This document shows, one piece after another, positions 7,062 to 15,299 of a stretch of DNA of 34,861 nucleotides. Below the pieces are notes generated by a model. The model searched no databases, had not been told where the DNA came from, and worked only from the letters and a program-made list of their open reading frames with translations. Origin of the DNA: Endomicrobiia bacterium (GTDB lineage: Bacteria > Elusimicrobiota > Endomicrobiia > DTEH01); contig JANXCA010000010.1 in assembly GCA_025060535.1 (NCBI GenBank), forward strand, positions 1 through 34,861, read 5' to 3'. Numbering within the stretch: position 1 is the stretch's first letter; each line of letters begins with the position of its first letter. The translations under genes and the position numbers were made by a program.

Positions 7062-7277
7062 TTAAAATAAAATTTTTGTAATTCTATAATATTGAATAAT
7101 AAAATTTATTACAATTAATAATAAAAGTATAAGTAACACTACCATTATACCGTGTGTAATCATTCTTGATTTATTCTTTGTTAATCCTAATTTTCTTGCT
7201 CTATATATTCCATAAAATTCATAAAGTACCAAAAACAGCGTAGATAAAATCAAAAGAATTATTAAAAAAGTTTGCAT
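7062..7277 (-). CDS. Small two-helix membrane protein, unknown function
   Basis: The product is 71 aa from the ATG at 7277. The track's longer form starts at a TTG whose next codons are the GGAGG Shine-Dalgarno itself, so the shorter start is clearly right (SD at 7283-7287, 5 nt spacing). It has two hydrophobic stretches, FLIILLILSTLFLVLYEF and IMVVLLILLLLIVINFII, joined by a basic loop (RARKLGLTKNKSRM). By the positive-inside rule the loop faces the cytoplasm. No family is recognised. Its place between the endonuclease Q-like gene and the pseudopilin gene suggests co-transcription but gives no functional hint. Confidence 0.65.
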   Translation of the reverse strand: MQTFLIILLILSTLFLVLYEFYGIYRARKLGLTKNKSRMITHGIMVVLLILLLLIVINFIIQYYRITKILF

Positions 7278-7300
7278 ATAATCCTCCAATCTAAAAATTA

Positions 7301-8563
7301 TTAAAATAATTCTAACTGTTTATTTAAAGACATTTGTTCATTTTCTAAATTATTATCTTTGGACCATCTTATGTTTATTTTTCCATATTCTCCATCATAT
7401 CCAGGGAAAATATCAACTTCTCCTTTCCTCACTTTAATAATTCCCTCTGCTATTTTAGGATTAATTTTATTTTTAAGTTCCTCTTCTGGCAATTTAAGTA
7501 AAACTTCAAATTCATTAGCGACTTGTGTTGTAATATAGTAGTACTCATTTAAAGTTTTCTGAGTATTTTTACCAGAATTTAAAGCATCTGCAATTATTTC
7601 CATAAGTGGAATTAAATTTTTATAAGGAATAAATTTTTCTGAATAATAATTTTCATCTCTATCGGCTAATTGTTCTACACGATTTAATACTCCGATAGTA
7701 ATTTTTTTGTTACATACAGGACATACTCCATTATATTTTTTTGTCTCTTTAGGTGACCAACATATTTTACAATTTCTATGTCCATCGTAATGGTATTTCC
7801 CTTCCTCTGGATAAAATTCTATGGTATAAAGAAATTTATTTTTGTCTTTATTTTTAATTATTTCAACAATTTCCTTATATAAGTCATTCTTTGGGTTTAT
7901 GTCAAAAACATTAGCTTCTCTACCTAAATTCTGAGGAGAATGTGCATCTGAATTTGATATCAATGTAATATCATCTAATTTTGATAATCTCCAATTCATT
8001 TTTGGATCTGAAGATAATCCTGTTTCAATACTTCTTATATATTTTGAGTATTTACCAAAACATTCTTCAATAGAATCAAAACCACTTAAAGAGCCAAAAA
8101 TAGAAAAATGAGGCGTCCAAGCATGAGCTGGTACTATTAAAGCCTCTTCTGTGATAGAATATACAATTTCTGTAAGAGAAATGCAATCTAATAATAAAAT
8201 TGGTCTACCATCTAAAGCTAATTCACCATAATTTTGCAAAATCCTGTTTAGTTTTTCTACTGATTCAAAGTTAGGCATAAATAATATATTATGAATTCGA
8301 TAATTTTTACCATTTTTATAAAATATATTGCTCACTTCTCCAGTAAGTATAAATTTAACTCCGTCATACTGAAACGTATTTTCAGAAACCTGTTGTAAGT
8401 TTTTTTTAAGTTCGCTTAACCATCCAGGATGGGTAAAATCTCCACTACCCAAAACAGAAATCCCTTTAAGTTTTGCCCACCTAGAAAGTTCTTTAATGTC
8501 CATATCTTTAGATGTAGCACGAGAGTATTTTGAGTGGATATGTAAATCAGCTATTATTTCCAT
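7301..8563 (-). CDS. Endonuclease Q-like PHP-domain DNA repair nuclease
   Basis: This 420-aa soluble protein has the PHP metal motif DLHIHSKYS (residues 6-14), then GSGDFTHPGW, TGEVSNIF, VPAHAWTPHFSIFGSLSGFD with EECFG, and SNSDAHSP, together giving the PHP active-site His/Asp/Glu set. A four-Cys zinc finger follows (CKIC...CPVC). This arrangement, and the HAWTP...FGS.SGFDS.EECF block in particular, is characteristic of endonuclease Q, which nicks DNA 5' of deaminated bases such as uracil and hypoxanthine. EndoQ was described from Thermococcales archaea and occurs in some bacteria. The start at 8563 is a plain ATG. It lies 9 bp after the half-size permease gene. The family call is strong; the exact substrate range is inferred. 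Confidence 0.88.
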   Translation of the reverse strand: MEIIADLHIHSKYSRATSKDMDIKELSRWAKLKGISVLGSGDFTHPGWLSELKKNLQQVSENTFQYDGVKFILTGEVSNIFYKNGKNYRIHNILFMPNFESVEKLNRILQNYGELALDGRPILLLDCISLTEIVYSITEEALIVPAHAWTPHFSIFGSLSGFDSIEECFGKYSKYIRSIETGLSSDPKMNWRLSKLDDITLISNSDAHSPQNLGREANVFDINPKNDLYKEIVEIIKNKDKNKFLYTIEFYPEEGKYHYDGHRNCKICWSPKETKKYNGVCPVCNKKITIGVLNRVEQLADRDENYYSEKFIPYKNLIPLMEIIADALNSGKNTQKTLNEYYYITTQVANEFEVLLKLPEEELKNKINPKIAEGIIKVRKGEVDIFPGYDGEYGKINIRWSKDNNLENEQMSLNKQLELF

Positions 8564-8572
8564 AAAAAGTTT

Positions 8573-8929
8573 TTACCCCAATATCATTCTAAATGCTATA
8601 ATGAATAAATAAATTCCAAAAATTTTTTTTAACAAAACATCAGGAATTTTATGAGCGACCACAGCACCTAAGTAACCACCTATAAAAAATCCAATAGATA
8701 TTAATAATCCTATCTTGAAATTTATATTACCCTCTTTATAGTATTTAATTACAGCCAATAATGCTGTGGGTAAAGTTGTAACAACTAAGGAGATCCCTTG
8801 AGCTTGGTGTTGTGAAAATGATGAAATATATGTCAAATAAGGAATTATAATAGTCCCTCCACCTATTCCTAAAATTCCTCCAAAAATTCCAGCTACTAAT
8901 CCTAATAATAAAAACTGAAAGTTTGTCAT
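8573..8929 (-). CDS. Half-size TauE/SafE (TSUP) family membrane permease
   Basis: The product is 118 aa with about four membrane helices. The N-terminal block GLVAGIFGGILGIGGGTIIIPYL is the family hallmark, and QAQGISLVVTTLPTALLAV and GAVVAHKIPDVLLKKIFGIYL are the usual later blocks of one repeat. Usual TSUP proteins are about 250 aa, made of two such repeats, and move sulfite, sulfonates or other small anions across the inner membrane. Only one repeat is present here. The reading frame ends cleanly and the next gene starts 9 bp on, so there is no remnant of a second half. It could work as a homodimer, pair with another half elsewhere, or be a decayed gene. The substrate is unknown. Confidence 0.82.
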   Translation of the reverse strand: MTNFQFLLLGLVAGIFGGILGIGGGTIIIPYLTYISSFSQHQAQGISLVVTTLPTALLAVIKYYKEGNINFKIGLLISIGFFIGGYLGAVVAHKIPDVLLKKIFGIYLFIIAFRMILG

Positions 8930-8937
8930 CTGAGTAT

Positions 8938-9531
8938 CTACCTCTTATTTTTTAATTTAATTAATTCCTGAATAAAATGTCCAACTTGGATTGTATATCT
9001 ATCAACACGATAATTAAAATAATGATAAAAAGCAATTGTAGGAATTGCCACAATAAGTCCCGCTGCTGTTGTAATTAATGCTTCTGCAATACCTTTAGCA
9101 ACTACTTGAGGAGATGCATACCCTGCTTGTGCAATTGATTCAAATGCTTTAATCATTCCAACTACAGTTCCGGTAAATCCTAAGAGCGTAGAAATTGATG
9201 CAATTGCAGCTAATAAAGGAAGAAATCTTTCAAGTTTTGATATTTGTTGTTCTGCTAAATCTTCAACTGTATCTTCAAAATTAGGAGAGTTAATCTCTTC
9301 GATACTTTTTGTAAAAATAGTTTTTATGATTTCGTTAGTGTTTTGTAATATTTTTTTTGCTTTTTCAAATTCTTTATTTAAAATAAGTTCCAAAACTTTA
9401 TGAATCAATGTTGTATTTATCTTATTTGTTGAGAAGAATATTAATCTTTCAATAATAATAGTAAATGAAATTATCGAACATATCAAAATAGGATACATCA
9501 AAACACCGCCTTTATAAAAATATTCCCACAT
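8938..9531 (-). CDS. MotA/TolQ/ExbB-family proton channel protein
   Basis: The product is 197 aa from the ATG at 9531 (MWEYFYKGG). A GGAGGG SD lies 4 nt upstream of it; the track's start, four codons earlier, places the SD inside the gene. The typical ExbB/TolQ opening GGVLMYPILICSIISFTIIIERLIFF (first helix) is followed by a cytoplasmic helical region and the paired helices LAAIASISTLLGFTGTVVGMI and GIAEALITTAAGLIVAIP. The family forms a pentameric inner-membrane channel that uses the proton gradient to drive outer-membrane work with an ExbD/TolR partner. No ExbD, TolR or TonB gene lies next to it; its neighbours are an outer-membrane barrel and a TPR protein. Whether it serves Ton- or Tol-like work is open. 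Confidence 0.92.
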   Translation of the reverse strand: MWEYFYKGGVLMYPILICSIISFTIIIERLIFFSTNKINTTLIHKVLELILNKEFEKAKKILQNTNEIIKTIFTKSIEEINSPNFEDTVEDLAEQQISKLERFLPLLAAIASISTLLGFTGTVVGMIKAFESIAQAGYASPQVVAKGIAEALITTAAGLIVAIPTIAFYHYFNYRVDRYTIQVGHFIQELIKLKNKR

Positions 9532-9546
9532 TTTTCCCTCCATTCA

Positions 9547-11019
9547 TTAAAATTTTAAATCTATTCCAGCTAAAAAATATGAAGAATAATAAATATCAGG
9601 TATAATATAATTTTTATTTTTTACGGGTATATTTACCTTTACATTAAAAGATAAAAATTCTTTTATAAAATAATATAATTCTGTAGTAGAGATGACTCTA
9701 TCTTCTAAATAATTATAAAAATTAGTCAAGGTTCTGCTATTATAAGAAAATTTCTGTTTTAATAAAACATTTTTAAATATATTTCCCTCTAAACTAACTT
9801 CACTAATAATTGGAGTTGTAAAGAGAACCTCTTTAGGAAAAATCAAGTAATTTAAGTTATAGTTAAATATTAGATTTCTAATTAGGACTGAAAATTTGAT
9901 GATTAAATAAGTTAAATGTTGATCTTCAATAAAACATAATTCTGTCGTGTTGTTTGAAAAACTATAAGTTGGATAATAATTATAAAAAGTGCTATCAAAT
10001 AAAAAATTTATTTTATAGTTTTTATATTTATATTCTAAACTTGTCTCAAAAGCTTTAATTTCTGGGAAATATATTATTTCCTTATATAATACTTGTGGAA
10101 ATTTAATAAAATAGTCTCTTATAAACTCAAAATAAAGTTTTTTTTCGTAGTTAATAGAAAAATTGAAATTATAAAATTCTTTATAAGATTTAATTTGATA
10201 GTAGAGGTTTTTTGTTGTTTTATCAGTAGATAAAACAAAGTTTAAATAAGAGTTATCAATAATATAATTTTTAAAAGTTATCCCTGTAGTAAATAAAATA
10301 GAATTATTTGAAAAAAATTCTATATTAAAACCTGTCATCATTTTGTTATTAATTATAGATTCTAATTTAGCATTACCTTTGATAAATAAATTATCAAAAG
10401 TATTATTTTTATACTCTATAAAGTTTTGCTGAAAAGAAGTAAGTAATGAAAGTATTATATTTGGAGAGAAAATCTTGTTTATTTCTATATCATAATTAAT
10501 TTGACGGGATGAATTATTTAAAAACTGATTATTATAAGATAAACTATTTGTAAAGACAAAATTATTAAAAATTTTAGAGTAATTTAAATAATAACCAAGA
10601 TTTATATAGTAGTCATTAATATTGTTTTTTACAACAGAGAATTTTTCAGATTTTATACTAAAATTAAGATTTCCATTTTCTTGTAAATTCTTAACGTCAG
10701 CTGAAATTAAATAATTATCTTTTTCTCCAAGTAATACTTTAGCATCTTTTTTCAACTTATAAGGTATTAAAAATTTATAATTTGGTCTTATTTTCATAAT
10801 ATCTGAAGAAATATACTGATTATATGATATTTCAATATCTTCATATTCTACATTAGGTGTTTCTATTTCCTTAGGTATATATTCAAAACGAAACTGCAAG
10901 GGTTTTGTCTCCTCTGATATAACATCCTCCATAGTAACTGTAGTATCTATTTGTTGAGATAGAAGTGGTACAGATAGTATAGGAAACAGAATTAAAAACG
11001 AATATAAAATAACACTCAC
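9547..11019 (-). CDS. Predicted outer-membrane beta-barrel protein
   Basis: The product is 490 aa from a GTG at 11019 with a GGAG SD 9 nt away; an in-frame stop just upstream excludes a longer form. The N-terminus ILYSFLILFPILSVPLLSQ is a signal peptide. About 80 residues with acidic and proline-rich segments follow (TTVTMEDVISEE, PKEIETPNVEYEDIEI). The rest is a long run of alternating aromatic/polar strands and short turns (for example NDYYINLGYYLNYSKIF), ending in AGIDLKF with the terminal Phe favoured by outer-membrane barrels. No TonB-dependent plug domain is visible. It lies between the ExbB-like and TPR genes (3 bp and 21 bp gaps), so it may be the outer-membrane end of an energised envelope complex. 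Family not recognised. Confidence 0.72.
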   Translation of the reverse strand: MSVILYSFLILFPILSVPLLSQQIDTTVTMEDVISEETKPLQFRFEYIPKEIETPNVEYEDIEISYNQYISSDIMKIRPNYKFLIPYKLKKDAKVLLGEKDNYLISADVKNLQENGNLNFSIKSEKFSVVKNNINDYYINLGYYLNYSKIFNNFVFTNSLSYNNQFLNNSSRQINYDIEINKIFSPNIILSLLTSFQQNFIEYKNNTFDNLFIKGNAKLESIINNKMMTGFNIEFFSNNSILFTTGITFKNYIIDNSYLNFVLSTDKTTKNLYYQIKSYKEFYNFNFSINYEKKLYFEFIRDYFIKFPQVLYKEIIYFPEIKAFETSLEYKYKNYKINFLFDSTFYNYYPTYSFSNNTTELCFIEDQHLTYLIIKFSVLIRNLIFNYNLNYLIFPKEVLFTTPIISEVSLEGNIFKNVLLKQKFSYNSRTLTNFYNYLEDRVISTTELYYFIKEFLSFNVKVNIPVKNKNYIIPDIYYSSYFLAGIDLKF

Positions 11020-11040
11020 CTTTTAATACTCCAATCATAA

Positions 11041-13836
11041 TTATTTTAATTTTTTCAATCTAAACTCTGCTTCTTGGGCCCATAGGGTATTAGGATATTT
11101 TTCTTTAGAGTTAATATATGCTTTCTTAGCTTCGCTGTAAAGGTTTAATTTTTCTGCACATACTCCTACCATATATTGAGCTTCTGATGAAAGCTCTATA
11201 TTATCTGGATAAAGATATATAACTCTTAAATACTCTACAGAAGCTTTTTTATATTCTTTTAAGTTAAAATAGCAATCTGCTATAAGTTTCTGTGAAATAG
11301 CTCCGTAAGTTTTAGAATTAGTAAGCTTTCTTAAGATTTCTATAGCATTATAGTAATCATTATTACTTATCAAACATTGAGCTTTTTCATATAAATATTC
11401 ATAAGTTTCCTCTGCAGTAGGGTATTTTCCCAGTAACAACTCTTCATAGAATTTCATTTTTTCATTATCATTAATATTTTTATAATATCTTATAAGTGAA
11501 AGATAAATTTTAGGAATGTAGGGTGAATTAGGATATTTTTCTATAATCTCTTTGTACATATTTTCAGCCCAGTTATTCTTTTGAGTAATTTCGTATATTT
11601 TTGCAATTATAAATTCAGAATACGAAGAAGTAAAAGGATCATATGATATTCTTTTTACTAAAGAAGCTAACTTTAACACTTTGTTGTATTCTTTTTTTGC
11701 AATTAAGTTTTCTATAACATTTTTTACTATATCTAATTTTTGTTTAGTTTCAAAATTTAAATTTGGTATAACATTTTCACAGATCTGTACTGCAATATCA
11801 GAAGAATTTTCTATGCATATATTTAACAAATTTAACAATTCTTCATAATTAAAATATTTATATCCTTCTATAGAATAACTGCTAAACTTATATAGAGTTG
11901 AAAAAAATTCTTTTTTATTATCTGTTAACAAATAATATTTTGTTAAATAATAATCTGTTATACCTAAGACAGGAATACTTTTGTTTTCTTTTTGAATTTT
12001 TAAAATTTTATTATAAAGTTTATTAAAATCGTTTACCAAACTTAAAATTCTTAAAATTTTTAAATCAATTAAAAATTTTTCTTCTGACTGATTAACTACT
12101 GATGAAAGTTTTTCTAACATATCTATAAATTTATTATAATTATTATTTTTTGCATAAATTTTGGAAAGCAAATTAACTACATATCTGATTTCTTCAATAG
12201 AAAGTTTATTAGAGTATGAGTAAATTAATTCTGTGGCAATTTTTTCTGCGTGAGTTATATCCGCTAGATTATATTTTGTAGACAAATATAATAATTTTAT
12301 TTTTAAATTTAAACTTTCAGGAATTTTTTCATTAGAAGATAATAATTCAGATAATACTTTTTCAGATTCTTTATAATCATTTAAATGATTATAAATCTCA
12401 GCAATAGAAATTTTTGTTGATAGTAAAAGATAAGTATCATCTATATTTTTTTCTAAAATTTTTTTATAATACTGTAAAGCTATTTGAAATTCATAAGATA
12501 ATTTATAATTTTCAGCTAATTCATAAAATATCATACACAAAGAATTGTCATTTAATTGATTATCTTTTAAGTCCAACAAAGAAGTAAGTATCAACTTCGC
12601 TAAATCATATTCTTTAAGTTCCTTGTAACTTTTAGCAATATATAAGCAAGCAGATAAATAATACACTGAACTTTTTTTATTTTTCAACAAAGAAAAAGTT
12701 TGTATAGATTTTGTATATTGTTTATTTTTATAATAACTCACCCCTAACCAATATATAACATCATCATACCATTTTACATTAGGAGAATATAATTTTAAAA
12801 ACTTGGAAAATATTTGTATAGCTTCATTATAATTTTTATTATTAAAATAAGATAATCCTAATAAATAGTATTTGTTTATATTTATTTCCTCATCTGAGTA
12901 ATCAATTTTAGATAAAATTTCTATTGTCTTTTGATAGTTTTTAAGCTGATAAAAACAATATGAAAGCATAAGTTCGACAAATGATTTAAGCTTTTTATCT
13001 ATTATATCCGATAAAATTTCTTGATAGATTTTAATAGATTGATTAAATTTTTTCTGCTTAGATAAAATTCGTGCTATATTATACTTTATTATCCATTTTT
13101 GTTCTTTGGGAACTTTTTCTTCTAATAATTTTAAGACAATTTCAGCATCTTTGTAATTTTTTTGTGCTTCGTAAATCAAAAATAACTTAAAATTAGCGTT
13201 TAAATACAAACATGAATTTTTATATTTTGTAGCAAAATTTTTAAAAATTTCAACAGCTTTTTTATAGTTACCTTTATTATACCAACACTCACCCAATATA
13301 TAGTCTAGTTGTTCTTCTAATTCTTTATCTAATTTTAAATTTTTTTGTTTAGATATATAAGTTTTAAACAAAGAAATAGTAATTAAAGCATCGTTGTATC
13401 TTTTAAGATTATAAAGACAATAAATTTTTCCATAAAAAATATAAGGAACTAACCCATAATCTATATAATTTATGTCTGTCTTTAAAATACTATCATATAC
13501 GCTAAGTGCTTCTTCATAATCTTTTAACAACACACAACACTCTGCATACATTAAAGATGCATAAATTTTTAACTTTTTATCTTCGGAAATTTCATTATAC
13601 AATTTTTTATAGATCTCTTTAGCATCATTTATTTTGTTGTTTAAATATAAAGAATAAGCTAAATAAAAATCATTAGAAATGTCTTTTTCCTTCTTATAGA
13701 AATTGTTCCTTTTAAACATTACTTCAGACAGTTCATATTTCTCATCTAAAAAATAAGATATTCCTAAATCAAAACTAGAATGACAAAAACTGACAACAAA
13801 TGAAATTAATAAAATTAGTAATTTTAAATTTTTCAT
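11041..13836 (-). CDS. Large exported TPR-repeat protein
   Basis: The product is 931 aa with a signal peptide (LKLLILLISFVVSFCHS) and then tandem tetratricopeptide repeats almost to the end. Many units show the W/Y-x-x-G/A-x-x-x-Y/F pattern, for example ILGECWYNKGNYKKAVEIF, YWLGVSYYKNKQYTKSIQTF, LIADCYFNLKEYKKASVEY and YMVGVCAEKLNLYSEAKKAY. The C-terminal repeats, with the LYPDN and YPNT turns, resemble the TPRs of YbgF/BamD-type periplasmic proteins. Such proteins usually act as protein-protein scaffolds in the periplasm. The Cys near the signal peptide end lacks a good lipobox, so a lipoprotein is unlikely. The ATG overlaps the hisS stop as ATGA. Downstream are the outer-membrane barrel and ExbB-like genes, a set that suggests one envelope complex. 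Confidence 0.85.
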   Translation of the reverse strand: MKNLKLLILLISFVVSFCHSSFDLGISYFLDEKYELSEVMFKRNNFYKKEKDISNDFYLAYSLYLNNKINDAKEIYKKLYNEISEDKKLKIYASLMYAECCVLLKDYEEALSVYDSILKTDINYIDYGLVPYIFYGKIYCLYNLKRYNDALITISLFKTYISKQKNLKLDKELEEQLDYILGECWYNKGNYKKAVEIFKNFATKYKNSCLYLNANFKLFLIYEAQKNYKDAEIVLKLLEEKVPKEQKWIIKYNIARILSKQKKFNQSIKIYQEILSDIIDKKLKSFVELMLSYCFYQLKNYQKTIEILSKIDYSDEEININKYYLLGLSYFNNKNYNEAIQIFSKFLKLYSPNVKWYDDVIYWLGVSYYKNKQYTKSIQTFSLLKNKKSSVYYLSACLYIAKSYKELKEYDLAKLILTSLLDLKDNQLNDNSLCMIFYELAENYKLSYEFQIALQYYKKILEKNIDDTYLLLSTKISIAEIYNHLNDYKESEKVLSELLSSNEKIPESLNLKIKLLYLSTKYNLADITHAEKIATELIYSYSNKLSIEEIRYVVNLLSKIYAKNNNYNKFIDMLEKLSSVVNQSEEKFLIDLKILRILSLVNDFNKLYNKILKIQKENKSIPVLGITDYYLTKYYLLTDNKKEFFSTLYKFSSYSIEGYKYFNYEELLNLLNICIENSSDIAVQICENVIPNLNFETKQKLDIVKNVIENLIAKKEYNKVLKLASLVKRISYDPFTSSYSEFIIAKIYEITQKNNWAENMYKEIIEKYPNSPYIPKIYLSLIRYYKNINDNEKMKFYEELLLGKYPTAEETYEYLYEKAQCLISNNDYYNAIEILRKLTNSKTYGAISQKLIADCYFNLKEYKKASVEYLRVIYLYPDNIELSSEAQYMVGVCAEKLNLYSEAKKAYINSKEKYPNTLWAQEAEFRLKKLK

Positions 13837-15095
13837 ATAAGATAATTTTTCAAATCTTCAATTTTCAAAATTTCTTGTTTATTTTTTTCAAAATCTTTAA
13901 TTATTATTTTATTTTCTTTTATTTCATCTCCTATTATTATTACATATCTACAATTTTCATTATTAAATAATCTCAATTGTGATTTCAAACTCCTATTTCC
14001 AAAAGGCCCTATTACTACGACATCCTCAAAATTTTTTGAAATAATATCTAACATCTCAAAACTTTTACCTATATACTTATCTTCAACTATTCCTATACCA
14101 ACTTTAATTTTTGTTTCATTATTTCTAAACTCCTCCGAAATAACATCCAGAATTCTATCAATTCCCAAAGCCGCTCCACAAGCAAAGTTTGTCTGTCTGT
14201 CAAACTGACTTATCAAAAAATCATATCTTCCACCCGCACAAATAGTATTTTGTGCACCTTCTAATTTATAACATTTATATTCAAAAACAAATCCGTTATA
14301 GTAATCTAATCCCCTAACTATTTTAGGTTCTATCTTATAAGATATACTTAAAATCTCAAATAAATTTATAACAACTTCAAATTCTTTCTTGCATCTTTTA
14401 CATATATGGTTCTGAATATTTATCTTTTCTAAAATATCTTTGTCTATTTTAACTATGTCAGTTTTACAATCAAGAATTCTTAAGGGATTTTTTTCTAATT
14501 TTATTTTGCAAGAATCACATAAAATATCTTTTACTTTATTTAACTCATTTTTTACAACATCTAAAATTTTTCCTCTACACTCTGGGCATCCAATTGTATT
14601 TACTTCGAGTATAAAATCTATAGAAAGTTCTTTAAGTATTTTGTTTATTAAGCTAACTAATACTACGTCTCCACTTCCAGGAGGTTCTTCAAAAATTTCC
14701 AAACCAAATTGATAAAATTCTCTATATCTACCCTTTTGAGGTCTCTCATATCTAAACATGGGACCAAAATAAAAAAATCGTTTTAAATAATATCTATTCT
14801 TAAAATTATTCTCAACAAAAGCACGAACCATACCAGCAGTTCCTTCTGGTCTTAAAACAAAAGTTTCTTTTTCTTCTTGTGATTTATTTTGAATTATAAA
14901 CATTTGTTTTTCTACAATATCAGAAGTGAACCCTAAACTATGTTGATAAAGTTGAAAGTTTTCTATGATTGGTAAAATTATTTTTTTAAAACCAAACTTT
15001 TCTGATAATGATTGACAAGTGTATTCTATATATTGTATTTTCTTTGCAACTTCTGGTAATATATCTTTAACACCGCGTACTCTTTTTGTCTGCAT
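13833..15095 (-). CDS. hisS: Histidine--tRNA ligase
   Basis: This 420-aa class II aminoacyl-tRNA synthetase charges tRNA-His. The N-terminus VRGVKDILPE and motif 1 region are followed by FVLRPEGTAGMVRAF and motif 2 FGPMFRYERPQKGRYREFYQ. The insertion domain carries two Cys pairs (CPECRGK and LCDSCKIKLEKN). The histidine-specific blocks are RGLDYYNGFVFE and AGGRYDFLISQF, motif 3 is ACGAALGIDRIL, and the C-terminal anticodon-binding domain contains FGNRSLKSQLRLF. All catalytic motifs look intact and the length is normal. No SD precedes the ATG. A possible promoter places the transcript start only a few bases upstream, hinting at a leaderless mRNA. It heads the run through TPR, barrel, ExbB-like and later genes. 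Confidence 0.97.
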   Translation of the reverse strand: MQTKRVRGVKDILPEVAKKIQYIEYTCQSLSEKFGFKKIILPIIENFQLYQHSLGFTSDIVEKQMFIIQNKSQEEKETFVLRPEGTAGMVRAFVENNFKNRYYLKRFFYFGPMFRYERPQKGRYREFYQFGLEIFEEPPGSGDVVLVSLINKILKELSIDFILEVNTIGCPECRGKILDVVKNELNKVKDILCDSCKIKLEKNPLRILDCKTDIVKIDKDILEKINIQNHICKRCKKEFEVVINLFEILSISYKIEPKIVRGLDYYNGFVFEYKCYKLEGAQNTICAGGRYDFLISQFDRQTNFACGAALGIDRILDVISEEFRNNETKIKVGIGIVEDKYIGKSFEMLDIISKNFEDVVVIGPFGNRSLKSQLRLFNNENCRYVIIIGDEIKENKIIIKDFEKNKQEILKIEDLKNYLI

Positions 15096-15108
15096 AAATA
15101 AATTTTAA

Positions 15109-15137
15109 GTTATATAAAAATTTTTTATTTTTTTCAA
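15109..15137 (-). promoter_or_regulatory. Candidate hisS promoter (TTGAAA-17-TATAAC)
   Basis: On the minus strand TTGAAA (15132-15137) and TATAAC (15109-15114) are spaced by 17 bp, a good sigma-70-type fit. The start of transcription would fall near 15102, leaving about 7 nt before the hisS ATG and no room for an SD. The region is so AT-rich that chance matches are common, so this is moderate evidence only. Confidence 0.4.
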
Positions 15138-15154
15138 CTAATTTTAGAATAATA

Positions 15155-15183
15155 TTGATTTAGTTATCAATTTTATGTATACT
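15155..15183 (+). promoter_or_regulatory. tRNA-Ser promoter (TTGATT-17-TATACT)
   Basis: The -35 TTGATT (15155-15160) and -10 TATACT (15178-15183) have the ideal 17-bp spacer. Transcription would begin about 7 bp later, some 13 bp before the mature tRNA 5' end, leaving a short leader for RNase P to remove. Confidence 0.65.
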
Positions 15184-15202
15184 TAATTCAGCCCAAATAT
15201 CT

Positions 15203-15291
15203 GGAGGGATGCCCGAGTGGTTTATGGGGCTGGTCTTGAAAACCAGTGTACCGCCTAAGCGGTACCGGGGGTTCGAATCCCTCTCCCTCCG
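15203..15291 (+). tRNA. tRNA-Ser (anticodon UGA)
   Basis: The 89-nt cloverleaf has acceptor stem GGAGGGA/TCCCTCC with discriminator G (typical of serine tRNAs) and anticodon arm CTGGT-CTTGAAA-ACCAG, giving anticodon TGA (reads UCA/UCG-type codons). A class II long variable arm has a 7-bp stem (GTACCGC/GCGGTAC), and the T arm is GGGGG-TTCGAAT-CCCTC. The 3' CCA is not encoded (GTGT follows). It is the only RNA gene found. It lies on the strand opposite to its neighbours, tail to tail with transaldolase at 8 bp. Confidence 0.97.
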
Positions 15292-15299
15292 TGTCAAAA

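Noticed and set aside
9547-11019. TonB-dependent receptor
   Set aside because: Although it neighbours an ExbB-like gene, no plug domain or TonB box could be seen in the N-terminal region, so only a generic barrel call is made.
14440-14712. Plus-strand ORFs antisense to hisS, tal, the SprA-like gene, the M6 protease, the peptide-binding protein, the M16 pair and the coiled-coil genes
   Set aside because: All overlap strongly supported genes on the other strand. Their products are low-complexity (S/I/F/L or K-poor) translations typical of antisense reading in AT-rich DNA.
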